Shown: positions 19,272 through 27,224 of the stretch, piece after piece
Position numbering within the stretch: the first letter of the stretch is position 1
Layout of the letters: every line of letters begins with the position of its first letter
From: Lentimicrobiaceae bacterium
GTDB lineage: Bacteria; Bacteroidota; Bacteroidia; Bacteroidales; JAGONC01
DNA: 49,716 nucleotides
Assembly (NCBI GenBank): GCA_017993235.1
Contig: JAGONC010000025.1
Location: 1 to 49,716 of the forward strand
Reading direction: 5' to 3'
Position numbers and translations under genes: made by a program
Notes under the pieces: generated by a model
Seen by the model: the letters and a program-made list of their open reading frames with translations, nothing else
Told to the model about the DNA's origin: nothing
The model's database searches: none

Positions 19272-20687
19272 ATGGCGATGTTGGAAAGCAAACAGGACGA
19301 AAAGGGAATGACTGCAAGGCTGGATCGGTTGTTCACCCATAGGATCTGGGGATTCCCCATCTTCTTTATCCTTCTCTGGATCATGTTTGTGGGCACTTTC
19401 CGCATCGGAGCCCACCCGATGCGATGGATCGGCATGGGGGTGTCCGGTCTTTCTTCGTTTTTAAGCACTTCGATTCCGGAAGGCATGGTGAAAGATCTGC
19501 TGATCAACGGGATCATCAGTGGCATTGGAGGTGTCATCGTATTTCTTCCCAACATCCTGTTGCTGTTCTTTTTCATTTCCCTGATGGAAGAAACAGGCTA
19601 TATGGCTCGCTCGGTTTACATTATGGATCCGGTCATGCACCGGATCGGTCTGCATGGTCGTTCATTCATTCCGATGATCATGGGCTTCGGTTGCAATGTG
19701 CCGGCGATCCTTGCCACACGCTCCATTGATAACCGGGATAGCCGGCTGATCACCGTGCTGATCAATCCTTTTTTTTCCTGCAGTGCCCGTCTGCCCGTAT
19801 ATGTGTTGATGATCAGTGCCTTCTTTCCGGATCATGCTGGAACGATGCTGTTCATGATCTACCTCATCGGGATCGTACTGGCCATCCTTACGGCCCTGCT
19901 CCTGAGACGCACCTTTTTCCGTTCGGAGCATCTCCCGTACAGGAAGGAACTTCCCCCCTACCGGCTTCCCAGCATGAAACGAACGCTGAGAAACATGTGG
20001 GACAACGGGGTGGCGTACCTGAAAAAGATCAGTGGCATCATCCTGATCGCCACCATTTTCATATGGGCACTGGGTTACTTCCCCAGGAACCGGAGCTATT
20101 CGACCGATTATGCGGCCGCGGCATTTTACCTCGACCAGGAATATGAAGCTGCGCTCCGGTTGACCGATCCGCGGGATGATGACCGGATAAAGGCACTCCG
20201 GGAAAATCATGAAGAGCAGACCCGGCAACTGTTACTTCAGCAGCATGCGGAAAGGCATGAAAAATCCTACATCGGACAGCTTGGGAAATGGATCGAGCCG
20301 GCCCTGCGTCCCCTTGGATTCGACTGGAAAATGGGGATCAGTCTCCTTTCGGGGATCCCGGCAAAGGAAATCGTTGTGAGTACCATGGGAGTTTTGTATC
20401 AGGCGGATCAGGTTCCCAAAAACAGTTCTTCTACCTCCCTTTCAGAAAAATTACAGAACCAGGTGTATACGACAGGTCCACATGCCGGCCAACCGGTATT
20501 TACTCCCCTGGTGGCATTCGGATTCATGGTCTTCATCCTGATCTATTTTCCCTGCATAGGGACCATTGTGACCATCTCAAAGGTGTCGGGCTCCTGGAAA
20601 TGGGGTGCCTTTACGGTGGTTTACTCCACTGCACTGGCCTGGCTCATCGCATTGCTGATCCATCAGATCGGATCGCTGATCTTCTGA
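19272..20687 (+). CDS. FeoB-type membrane domain lacking the GTPase domain
   Basis: FeoB is the inner-membrane ferrous iron transporter. This 471-aa protein matches only its membrane part. It begins (residues about 15-45) with the THRIWGFPIFF segment that normally follows the G domain and linker. Then come a first gate-like region (GGVIVFLPN, MEETGYMARSVYIMD, about 95-130), the GFGCNVPAILATR motif (about 138-150) and NPFFSCSARLPVY (about 166-180). The second gate has GISLLSGIPAKEIVVSTMGVLYQ-type sequence near 355-380. No P-loop or other G motif is present. An in-frame stop lies at 19233, only 12 codons upstream, so the absence is not a missed start. The upstream gene is DUF5063-like, not a G protein. 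It may be a split FeoB with the G domain elsewhere, or a nucleotide-independent relative. Confidence 0.8.
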   Translation: MAMLESKQDEKGMTARLDRLFTHRIWGFPIFFILLWIMFVGTFRIGAHPMRWIGMGVSGLSSFLSTSIPEGMVKDLLINGIISGIGGVIVFLPNILLLFFFISLMEETGYMARSVYIMDPVMHRIGLHGRSFIPMIMGFGCNVPAILATRSIDNRDSRLITVLINPFFSCSARLPVYVLMISAFFPDHAGTMLFMIYLIGIVLAILTALLLRRTFFRSEHLPYRKELPPYRLPSMKRTLRNMWDNGVAYLKKISGIILIATIFIWALGYFPRNRSYSTDYAAAAFYLDQEYEAALRLTDPRDDDRIKALRENHEEQTRQLLLQQHAERHEKSYIGQLGKWIEPALRPLGFDWKMGISLLSGIPAKEIVVSTMGVLYQADQVPKNSSSTSLSEKLQNQVYTTGPHAGQPVFTPLVAFGFMVFILIYFPCIGTIVTISKVSGSWKWGAFTVVYSTALAWLIALLIHQIGSLIF

Positions 20688-20698
20688 TCCCGGGAGTT

Positions 20699-21682
20699 TT
20701 AGTCATCAAGGCGGTTCATTCCTTCCACCGCCCGCGGATAGTTGGGTGAAAGCCGGAGGGCTTCCTGATAATCCCGTTGGGCCCTGGCTTTCTCGTTAAG
20801 AATTTCATAGCACAGTCCCCTGTTATACATTGCATCCACATAGGAGGGATTCATCCGGAGGGTATGGTCGAAAAAACGGATGGCTTCGCGGTAGTTCTCC
20901 TGCTTTACCAGATAAATATATCCCAGGTTATAGGAAGCCGGGAAATAGCTGGAGTCGATCGCCAGGATTCGTTGATACATGTCAGTTGCCCTGGCATCGT
21001 CACCCGATTCCTGATAAAGCATACCCAGGTTGTACTGCACCTGTGTGTCGGTGGAATCGATCCGGATGGCATTCTGATAGTATCCGGCAGCGACCTCCGG
21101 ATTTCTTTCCGACATGATGGAACCCAGCATGATGAAGGCATCCCGGTATTGCTGATCCTGAAGTACAGCCGTCTGGAAAGCCTCTACTGCCTGATTGGTA
21201 TCACCAGTCTCAAGGTAAGAGAGTCCCAGGTGAAAACTGGCTTCCGGGTATACCGGCCGTAGGGCTGCAGCCTTTTTAAGATATTCCCTGGCCAGTGAAT
21301 GATCCTGGAGTACCAGGTGCAGATAACCCTGTTTAAACCAGGGCACCGGATCGAGCGGATCGAGATCGGTGGCTTTATTCAGGGCTTCCTTGGCTTTGGC
21401 GGGATTGTTCATTCCCAGGTAGATATCCGAAAGGGTCACGAAAAGTTCAGGATTGTCCGCATCCAGCGTCAGTGCTTTGTTGATGGCGCTCAGGGCTTCA
21501 TTGATCCGGTTGGAGGTGAGCAGGAGACGGGCGCTGTCGTTATACACTTCCGCCGTCAGGGTGCCGGAAGCGGTTTGATCAGAAAGGATGTCATCCGTTA
21601 CCTTCCTGTTTTTGCAGGCGGATAACATCACCACTGTGCACAGAAGCACCAGCCGGAAATAATTCATTAAACGGAAAAGCAT
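20699..21682 (-). CDS. TPR-repeat lipoprotein
   Basis: With the start at 21682 the product is 327 aa. A hydrophobic N terminus ends in a lipobox (LSAC, cysteine at residue 23), so it is a predicted lipoprotein. At least seven tetratricopeptide repeats follow through most of the length, with the usual spacing of W/L-G-Y-A-P positions (for example YNLGMLYQESGDDARA). TPR arrays mediate protein-protein contacts; the partner is unknown. A longer frame reaches 21712, but that would overlap the recA stop and put charged residues before the signal peptide, so the internal ATG 13 bp after recA is preferred. The gene is probably co-transcribed with recA. It is convergent with the FeoB-like gene, 11 bp away. 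Confidence 0.8.
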   Translation of the reverse strand: MLFRLMNYFRLVLLCTVVMLSACKNRKVTDDILSDQTASGTLTAEVYNDSARLLLTSNRINEALSAINKALTLDADNPELFVTLSDIYLGMNNPAKAKEALNKATDLDPLDPVPWFKQGYLHLVLQDHSLAREYLKKAAALRPVYPEASFHLGLSYLETGDTNQAVEAFQTAVLQDQQYRDAFIMLGSIMSERNPEVAAGYYQNAIRIDSTDTQVQYNLGMLYQESGDDARATDMYQRILAIDSSYFPASYNLGYIYLVKQENYREAIRFFDHTLRMNPSYVDAMYNRGLCYEILNEKARAQRDYQEALRLSPNYPRAVEGMNRLDD

Positions 21683-21695
21683 GATGCGGTCCTTT

Positions 21696-22709
21696 TCAGG
21701 GGGTGGCAGCAAGTGCTTCCCTGACCTTGGTTTCGAGTTCCTGCGCCAGTTCGGGATTATCCAGTAGCAATTTTTTCACGCCATCTCTTCCCTGCCCGAG
21801 CTTTGTCTCTCCATAGCTGAACCAGGAGCCGCTTTTTTTAATGATATTATGATCCGTGCCCAGGTCGACGATCTCTCCCAATTTAGAGATACCCTCCCCA
21901 TAGATGATGTCGAACTCGGCGATGCGGAAAGGAGGAGCCAGTTTGTTCTTCACGACCTTGACCCTGGCGCGGTTGCCCGTGATGTTTTCCCCCTCCTTGA
22001 TCTGGTTGGTCTTGCGGATATCGAGGCGGACCGATGCGTAGAACTTCAGTGCATTCCCGCCGGTGGTCGTTTCAGGGTTTCCAAACATCACACCGATCTT
22101 TTCACGCAACTGGTTGATGAAGATGCAGCTGGTATGGGTTTTACTGATGGTGGCGGTGAGTTTCCTCAGCGCCTGTGACATCAGGCGGGCCTGCAGGCCC
22201 AGTTTGGAGTCGCCCATTTCGCCTTCAATTTCACTTTTCGGTGTCAGTGCCGCCACGGAATCGATGACAATGATATCGATGGCACCGCTACGGATCAGGT
22301 TCTCGGTAATTTCGAGTGCCTGTTCGCCGTTGTCCGGTTGAGAGATCAGGAGGTTTTCAATATCCACACCCAGCTTTTTAGCATAAAACCGGTCGAAGGC
22401 ATGTTCGGCATCGATAAATGCGGCGATCCCACCGGCTTTCTGTGCTTCAGCAATGGCATGCAGTGCCAGGGTGGTCTTACCGGAGGATTCAGGACCATAG
22501 ATCTCAATGACCCTTCCCCTGGGTAACCCACCGATCCCCAGTGCGGCGTCCAGTGCGATCGAACCCGTGGAAATGATTCCCACCTCAACGACTACATTGT
22601 CGCCCAGTTTCATGATCGTACCTTTTCCATATTCTTTTTCCATTTTATCAATGACAAGCTGCAAAGCTTTGAGCTTTTCCCTGTTGTTCACGTTTTCATC
22701 TGATGCCAT
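21696..22709 (-). CDS. recA: Recombinase RecA
   Basis: The 337-aa protein is the DNA-strand-exchange recombinase and SOS coprotease. Walker A (GPESSGKTT, about residues 71-79), Walker B ([10 protein letters not shown], about 145-154), loop L1 with EGEMGDS, the [18 protein letters not shown] region with loop L2, and the KVVKNK region near 250 are all present and intact. Length is typical of Bacteroidota. The 157-bp upstream gap to nth contains a short tandem heptad tract. No obvious LexA box was recognised. A TPR lipoprotein gene starts 13 bp after the stop, an unusual operon partner for recA. Confidence 0.98.
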   Translation of the reverse strand: MASDENVNNREKLKALQLVIDKMEKEYGKGTIMKLGDNVVVEVGIISTGSIALDAALGIGGLPRGRVIEIYGPESSGKTTLALHAIAEAQKAGGIAAFIDAEHAFDRFYAKKLGVDIENLLISQPDNGEQALEITENLIRSGAIDIIVIDSVAALTPKSEIEGEMGDSKLGLQARLMSQALRKLTATISKTHTSCIFINQLREKIGVMFGNPETTTGGNALKFYASVRLDIRKTNQIKEGENITGNRARVKVVKNKLAPPFRIAEFDIIYGEGISKLGEIVDLGTDHNIIKKSGSWFSYGETKLGQGRDGVKKLLLDNPELAQELETKVREALAATP

Positions 22710-22842
22710 AAGTGAAAGGAGTTTAAATGTGCAACGGTTCTTTCTTTCCAGTTAATCCGGAAACCGTGTAAATTGTTACCCTATCGGTTAAAAAATCGTA
22801 TAAAAATAGTTAAAATCAAAAAGCAAAGAGTAAAAGTTGTTA

Positions 22843-22869
22843 CAAGTTGCAACCTGTAACCTGTAACTA
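22843..22869. repeat. Short heptad tandem tract next to the nth stop codon
   Basis: CAAGTTG, CAACCTG, TAACCTG and a partial TAACTA follow each other in 7-bp steps, reaching the nth stop codon at 22867-22869. The sequence resembles the last heptad block of the 16053-16152 module (ACCTGCA/ACTTGTA). Confidence 0.5.
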
Positions 22870-23514
22870 CCCTTGCTCTTTGATTTTAAAAAAGAAGGCA
22901 CACCAGGATGTCAGCGGGCATTCCCCGCAGCGGGGTTTTCGTGCCTGGCAGATGTATCTTCCGTGCAGGATCAGCCAGTGATGAGCAACCGGTATCAATT
23001 TTTCCGGTATGTACCGAACCAGCTGCTCTTCGGCCTGCAGGGGATTCTTCGCCCGATGGGTCAGGCCGATGCGGGCAGCGACGCGGAATACGTGCGTATC
23101 AACTGCAATGAAAGGCTGATGAAAGGCCACCGAAGCGATTACATTGGCACTTTTTCTTCCGATGCCCGGGAGTTTCTGAAGCTCATCTCGGTCAGAGGGT
23201 ACAATGCCATCATAATCATCGCGGAGCTTACGCGCCATGGCGATCAGGTGCCTGGCCTTGTTATTGGGATAGGAGCAACTGTTGATCAAGGCAATAACAT
23301 CGTCAAATGACGCGTCAGCCAGTGATTCGATGGTTGGAAAACGCCTGAAGAATCCAGGCGTGATCAGGTTTACGCGTTTATCGGTGCACTGGGCCGACAG
23401 CACGACAGCCACCATCAGCTCGTAGGGATCCACATAGTGCAGTTCCGTGGAAGCTGTGGGCTGATGTTCGGTAAAATAACGGATCACTCCGTCAAACCTT
23501 TCTTTCCTGCGCAT
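22867..23514 (-). CDS. nth: Endonuclease III (base-excision repair glycosylase)
   Basis: The 215-aa protein removes oxidised pyrimidines and cleaves the abasic site. The N-terminal VVLSAQCTDKRVN segment, the helix-hairpin-helix LPGIGRKSANV with the catalytic lysine, and VDTHVFRVAARIGL with the catalytic aspartate are all visible. A C-terminal Cys-x6-Cys-x2-Cys-x5-Cys iron-sulfur cluster motif (CQARKPRCGECPLTSWC) is intact. Length is normal. A 67-codon gene ends 10 bp upstream on the same strand, so the two probably share a transcript. Confidence 0.97.
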   Translation of the reverse strand: MRRKERFDGVIRYFTEHQPTASTELHYVDPYELMVAVVLSAQCTDKRVNLITPGFFRRFPTIESLADASFDDVIALINSCSYPNNKARHLIAMARKLRDDYDGIVPSDRDELQKLPGIGRKSANVIASVAFHQPFIAVDTHVFRVAARIGLTHRAKNPLQAEEQLVRYIPEKLIPVAHHWLILHGRYICQARKPRCGECPLTSWCAFFFKIKEQG

Positions 23515-23524
23515 TCCGAAAAGG

Positions 23525-23728
23525 TCAGTTCATCAGATAGCTTATGGTACCCAGGATTTTTGATTCCTGAACCGATAGTGCACGGGAATAATTCAGGATC
23601 ATACTGATCACTCCTGGTTTCGGCTGCGATCGGTTGACCGTTTCCAGTCCAACACGCCTTTGTGGCAGGCGTTTATTGAAGGAATGCGAGAAAAGATCTT
23701 CAAACGTAAATGATTTCATCATAAGCAT
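23525..23728 (-). CDS. Small conserved-looking protein upstream of nth
   Basis: This 67-aa protein has no signal peptide or membrane segment. Its C terminus (LNYSRALSV followed by an SK-x-x-GT step and ending MN) resembles the tail of small uncharacterised Bacteroidota proteins with an ALSV...LLN ending, which is why I treat it as real rather than a chance frame. It ends 10 bp before nth and starts about 106 bp after the AraC-type gene ends. The start may be at 23728 or at the ATG at 23719. Function unknown. Confidence 0.55.
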   Translation of the reverse strand: MLMMKSFTFEDLFSHSFNKRLPQRRVGLETVNRSQPKPGVISMILNYSRALSVQESKILGTISYLMN

Positions 23729-23834
23729 TTCGCTTAATTAAACATAGATTGATTACCTGACAAACGCAAACCGGGGATAGATTATTATGGCCTGCACAGA
23801 AAAAAGATGATGAAAAATTTTATGCACTGTCGGG

Positions 23835-25061
23835 TCACTTTGCTTCAAAATATTCCTTGGGGGATGATCCGGTATATTTCCTGAAACAGGCATAAAAGGA
23901 CGATTTGGAATTAAATCCGACCATTTCTGAGATGGCTTCAATGGTATATTTTTTTCCGCTGTCTTCGATGATGCGGATGGCTTCCTTCATCCGGTACTCA
24001 TTCACCAAACCATAGAAGTTCTTCCCCATCACCTCATTGAGAATAAAAGTCAACCGACGACGCGGGATATGAAGCTGAACGCAGAGATCATTTAAGGAAT
24101 AATGTGGATTCAGGTAGGATTTATTTTCCACCATCAGCTTTTGTATCTGATGTATGATCTTTTCCGACTCCTCCGGGGGTATTATTGGCTTGGGATAGGT
24201 CTGTACGGCATGTCTTTGCCTGTTGCTTTTGTCAGAAACAGCATCTCCGACTCCCCCTGAAACAGAAACCGCTCTATTAAGAGAGGTGACCTGGACCAGG
24301 AGGGCATCCTGCTTCATTCCATAGTAACCGGTCATGCCACCGCTCAAAAGCAACAGGATATTGGAGATGATGGTCCATTCCATCTGGCTGCCGCTGTGCA
24401 GAATCAAAGGGATGAATATGGCGAGAATAAACAGAATGACGCTGATGGCCACGACCTTCATCCAAAGAGGCTGCAGGTAGGCCGAGTGACCCGGGTCGGC
24501 CTGTCTTGCCTGCTTCTGTGATTTAACAAGCGACCTCCCTAACAGGAAGGCAACGATCCATTGCACCGCAAACAGGATCGGGCCTGACCAGATACCGATC
24601 ACCCGGGCGACCTGGAAAATGCCTGTGACCATTTCACCCACAGCCGGATCTTTTCCTGCAATCATCAGGAACCGCTCATGGAACGGGAGAAATCCGAATG
24701 TGAACACATTCAACAGAAGTCCAAGAACAGGAAAGATAAAAAGAATGAACCGTGACGATCCTTTGACCTCATGATTCTCACTGGTCAGTGAATAGAGATA
24801 AAGAAAAAAAACAGGAAGGATGTTCAGCAGCAAGGGGGAGAAAAAGATATGCAGGGTCGCCATCAGATGCGTATAACCCAGATGGTGAATGATATTCAGA
24901 ACCAGAACAATGGACATGTTCAGCAGTAACAATCCGAGATATTTACGCGAGGGAAATGCCTTCTTGAACGTGATCAGCTGTACGGTAAAGAAAAGCAGCT
25001 GATAAGCAGGTAAAGCATAGAGAAAGACAATAAGATTTTCGTGGGTCAGCATTTTATGCAA
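23835..25061 (-). CDS. Membrane-anchored AraC-family transcriptional regulator
   Basis: The 408-aa protein has seven or so hydrophobic segments in residues about 10-265 and a C-terminal AraC/XylS DNA-binding domain at about 305-405. The latter has two helix-turn-helix units: SLNDLCVQLHIPRRRLTFILNE, then TIEAISEMVGFNSKSSFYACF with the usual F-R-x-x-G-x-S-P-KEY end. This fusion of a multi-helix membrane sensor to AraC is frequent in Bacteroidota and presumably senses a membrane or periplasmic cue; the signal is unknown. A perfect TAnnTTTG box lies 59 bp upstream of the ATG, so it is probably transcribed separately from the exosortase pair behind it. That pair is a possible but unproven target. 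Confidence 0.88.
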   Translation of the reverse strand: MHKMLTHENLIVFLYALPAYQLLFFTVQLITFKKAFPSRKYLGLLLLNMSIVLVLNIIHHLGYTHLMATLHIFFSPLLLNILPVFFLYLYSLTSENHEVKGSSRFILFIFPVLGLLLNVFTFGFLPFHERFLMIAGKDPAVGEMVTGIFQVARVIGIWSGPILFAVQWIVAFLLGRSLVKSQKQARQADPGHSAYLQPLWMKVVAISVILFILAIFIPLILHSGSQMEWTIISNILLLLSGGMTGYYGMKQDALLVQVTSLNRAVSVSGGVGDAVSDKSNRQRHAVQTYPKPIIPPEESEKIIHQIQKLMVENKSYLNPHYSLNDLCVQLHIPRRRLTFILNEVMGKNFYGLVNEYRMKEAIRIIEDSGKKYTIEAISEMVGFNSKSSFYACFRKYTGSSPKEYFEAK

Positions 25062-25119
25062 CCAATGCTAAGGGTAATCTGATGGATCAAGTGATGAATC
25101 CTACAATCCGAATCAAGGG

Positions 25120-25127
25120 CAAAGATA
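25120..25127 (-). promoter_or_regulatory. Candidate -7 box of the AraC-type gene
   Basis: Reads TATCTTTG on the minus strand, a perfect TAnnTTTG match in the 136-bp gap before the AraC-type gene. No strong -33 TTTG was found at the usual spacing. Confidence 0.4.
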
Positions 25128-25197
25128 AACCTTTTATTCAATATGCCTGCTTCTCATGCTGATAAAACCGGAATTTCTGACGGCAATCAGCCGTTTG

Positions 25198-25716
25198 TTA
25201 ATTTTTCCGGAAAACAGGGTATAAAAGGTTATCCTTGATAAGCAATATCAGGGCAATGATATAGAAACTATCCACCATCAGACGGTAAAGGAATTTTTGA
25301 AAGGAAGAGGTATGAAATCCGGTAAGCTGTATGAGGAAAAAAACCTGGAGTCCGATGAAAATAGCCAGGTTGATCAGTAGTAAGCGAAATGCTTTTTTCA
25401 GTGGAAGGACCAAAAAAAGAAATAACTGCCAGGCCAGAACAATCACAGTGGGTTGAAGCAGGGGACCAATCTCCTGTTTAAACTCATTAGGCAGGCCATC
25501 CTTAATGAGACGAATTCTGAAGATGGCTACGTGATCGTCGTCAGGTAGGTATTGAATGCTTTTGTCACTTCCAAACAGGTGCAGGGAAGCGTTGGTACAT
25601 CCGCCCAATATTCGTGCATGAACTGATTCAAGGCCGATTTGCCAAAGGATAAACACAAGGATGGTGATGGCTATCAGCAGTATGACCTTACCGGTTTTGG
25701 ATTTCAATCTTCGCAT
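25198..25716 (-). CDS. Membrane protein paired with exosortase-like gene
   Basis: The 172-aa protein has an N-terminal hydrophobic segment (about residues 9-27). A roughly 55-residue extracytoplasmic segment with two cysteines or small residues and an FRIRLIKDGLP stretch follows. Three further membrane helices lie at about 88-168. It starts 15 bp after the exosortase-like gene ends, so they are almost certainly one transcript. In other Bacteroidota exosortase systems (for example XrtF) a small membrane protein is encoded beside the sortase; this gene has the same position and size class, though I cannot assign it to a named family. Function is inferred from context only. Confidence 0.7.
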   Translation of the reverse strand: MRRLKSKTGKVILLIAITILVFILWQIGLESVHARILGGCTNASLHLFGSDKSIQYLPDDDHVAIFRIRLIKDGLPNEFKQEIGPLLQPTVIVLAWQLFLFLVLPLKKAFRLLLINLAIFIGLQVFFLIQLTGFHTSSFQKFLYRLMVDSFYIIALILLIKDNLLYPVFRKN

Positions 25717-25731
25717 TTCGACCAGTTACTT

Positions 25732-26373
25732 TCAGGGTTGGGGATTGATGTTCAGGTCATCCTGTGGATTTTTCATTTCCGCAGTTGCAGAACGCTGGGG
25801 GGATTGACCATCACCGGGCAGGTTGCGTTGATAACGCCAGAGCCATATCAGAAAGACCAGAATACCGAAAAGGATATTCCATACATAATCATGGACCTGA
25901 TCAAACTGCTCCGGATAATGTTTGCCGATATATCCCATGGTGACAAACCGAAGATTGTTGATCACAAAGATCGAGGGAAGGAAGATGGCCAGCGTGATCA
26001 GCCTTTGTTTCCAGGATACGGGTGAAAAAAGACTCAGGAAAATGGTAAAGATATAGAAGTTATATGCAGTACATTCCATAATGACTGCCATTTGATAGCC
26101 GTCGACCCTCAGCAGGGGAAAATCCTGGCTTTCGATTGGAATAAAAAAGATCTGGCCAAAAAGGACTGCGCTTTTAATTGTAAACTGAACAAAAAATGCA
26201 ACGATATCATACTGGATGGCTGGCAGGTGGAGGATGAGCATTACGATACCCCAGGCACCAATGGCGTATAACAGGGGTAGAAACTGACGAAGCATCTGCC
26301 TCCGTAGTTCCGTTTTGGTCATTTTCTGTTTAAGCCTGGCCTTTTCTTCTTTCCGGGATTTTTGTGGAGGCAT
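25732..26373 (-). CDS. Exosortase/archaeosortase-family transpeptidase
   Basis: The 213-aa polytopic membrane protein has a basic N terminus (about residues 1-30) and about five to six membrane helices. The predicted catalytic triad of the family is present in order and spacing: Cys101 in MECTAYN, Arg142 in INNLRF and His161 in QVHDYVWN. Exosortases cleave and re-anchor proteins that carry a C-terminal sorting signal at the outer face of the inner membrane. Subfamily is not assigned; the ECTAYN box differs from the forms I remember for XrtA and XrtF. No protein in this window shows a matching C-terminal signal. The gene lies 81 bp after an ECF sigma gene with a palindrome between them, and 15 bp before a partner membrane protein gene. 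Confidence 0.8.
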   Translation of the reverse strand: MPPQKSRKEEKARLKQKMTKTELRRQMLRQFLPLLYAIGAWGIVMLILHLPAIQYDIVAFFVQFTIKSAVLFGQIFFIPIESQDFPLLRVDGYQMAVIMECTAYNFYIFTIFLSLFSPVSWKQRLITLAIFLPSIFVINNLRFVTMGYIGKHYPEQFDQVHDYVWNILFGILVFLIWLWRYQRNLPGDGQSPQRSATAEMKNPQDDLNINPQP

Positions 26374-26384
26374 AACGCGTTCGG

Positions 26385-26402
26385 ATATCAGATATCTGAT
26401 AT
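26385..26402. promoter_or_regulatory. 18-bp perfect palindrome before the exosortase-like gene
   Basis: ATATCAGATATCTGATAT is identical to its reverse complement. It ends 12 bp before the ATG at 26373 in an 81-bp gap. The position suits an operator overlapping the leader. In the plus direction it is followed by seven T, which resembles a terminator, but no plus-strand gene feeds into it. Confidence 0.5.
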
Positions 26403-26454
26403 TTTTTTGCTAAAATAAGAAATAACCATTGGATTTGATTCCTCAGGAAAAAAA

Positions 26455-27042
26455 TTAACTGATCAGGTCATTTTCCCTGATCATTTTCCTGAGATTGATC
26501 AGTGCATAGCGCATTCTACCCAGCGCTGTATTGATGCTGACATCGGTCTGTTCCGCAATGTCCTTGAAACTCATATCGGCATAGTGCCGCATGATCAGCA
26601 CCTCGCGCTGTTCTTTCGGCAGGTAATCGACCAGTTTCCTCAGGTCGGTATGCACCTGTTCGGTAATGATCCTTTCTTCGACAGAGGCATCTGTATAATG
26701 CAGCGTATCGAAGATGTTAAAATCATCATGGCAGGAGTCGACCACGGGGATTCGCCTTGATTTTCGAAAGTGATCGATCACCAGGTTATGGGCGATCCGC
26801 ATCACCCACTGAATGAATTTCCCCTCCTCCTTATAGGTACCGGTTCGGAGGGTGTTGATCACTTTTATGAACGTATCCTGAAAAATATCATCGGCAAGTT
26901 CCGGATCCTTGACAACCATCAGAATATAAGCATATACACGCTTCTTGTGACGGTGGATAAGGATTTCGAGGCTGGTCTCATTACCGGATAAATACGCGCC
27001 AATCAGCTCCTGATCACTAACGCTTTTGGTCTGCATTTGCAC
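26455..27042 (-). CDS. ECF-type RNA polymerase sigma factor
   Basis: The 195-aa protein has sigma region 2 (DDIFQDTFIKVINTL near residues 51-65, RIAHNLVIDHFRK near 87-99) and region 4 (LPKEQREVLIMRHYADMSF then a helix-turn-helix with SINTALGRMRYAL, about 140-185). It redirects RNA polymerase to alternative promoters. No anti-sigma gene adjoins it, so control is probably by another route. It resembles a widely conserved Bacteroidetes sigma rather than the FecI type tied to TonB receptors. It diverges from uvrA across 182 bp and is followed by the exosortase-like gene. Confidence 0.93.
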   Translation of the reverse strand: MQMQTKSVSDQELIGAYLSGNETSLEILIHRHKKRVYAYILMVVKDPELADDIFQDTFIKVINTLRTGTYKEEGKFIQWVMRIAHNLVIDHFRKSRRIPVVDSCHDDFNIFDTLHYTDASVEERIITEQVHTDLRKLVDYLPKEQREVLIMRHYADMSFKDIAEQTDVSINTALGRMRYALINLRKMIRENDLIS

Positions 27043-27199
27043 CCTTTTTTATGGTTAAGGGTAGATTTTATCCGATAATGTTCCTCCTATTTTTAGAAAA
27101 CTCGGTTTTCCGGGTTTTACGTGGTGAATGAATTAAGGTTTCAACCTGAAAGGCTCAGCAAATGTATGCTACAAATGGCAAAATTGCAAATAGATTTTG

Positions 27200-27207
27200 T
27201 AATTTTG
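27200..27207 (+). promoter_or_regulatory. Candidate -7 box for uvrA
   Basis: TAATTTTG matches TAnnTTTG and ends 17 bp before the ATG at 27225. It lies inside the N-terminal extension that an earlier in-frame ATG (27162) would give, which favours 27225 as the real start. Confidence 0.4.
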
Positions 27208-27224
27208 CAAATTATTTTAAAAAA

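Noticed and set aside
26455..27042. The sigma factor as a FecI-type regulator of the TonB receptor at 38228
   Set aside because: No FecR gene is adjacent, the receptor is 11 kb away, and the sigma resembles a general conserved type.
27162..27224. Longer N terminus for uvrA from the ATG at 27162
   Set aside because: The extra 21 residues are not UvrA-like and the best promoter box lies inside them.
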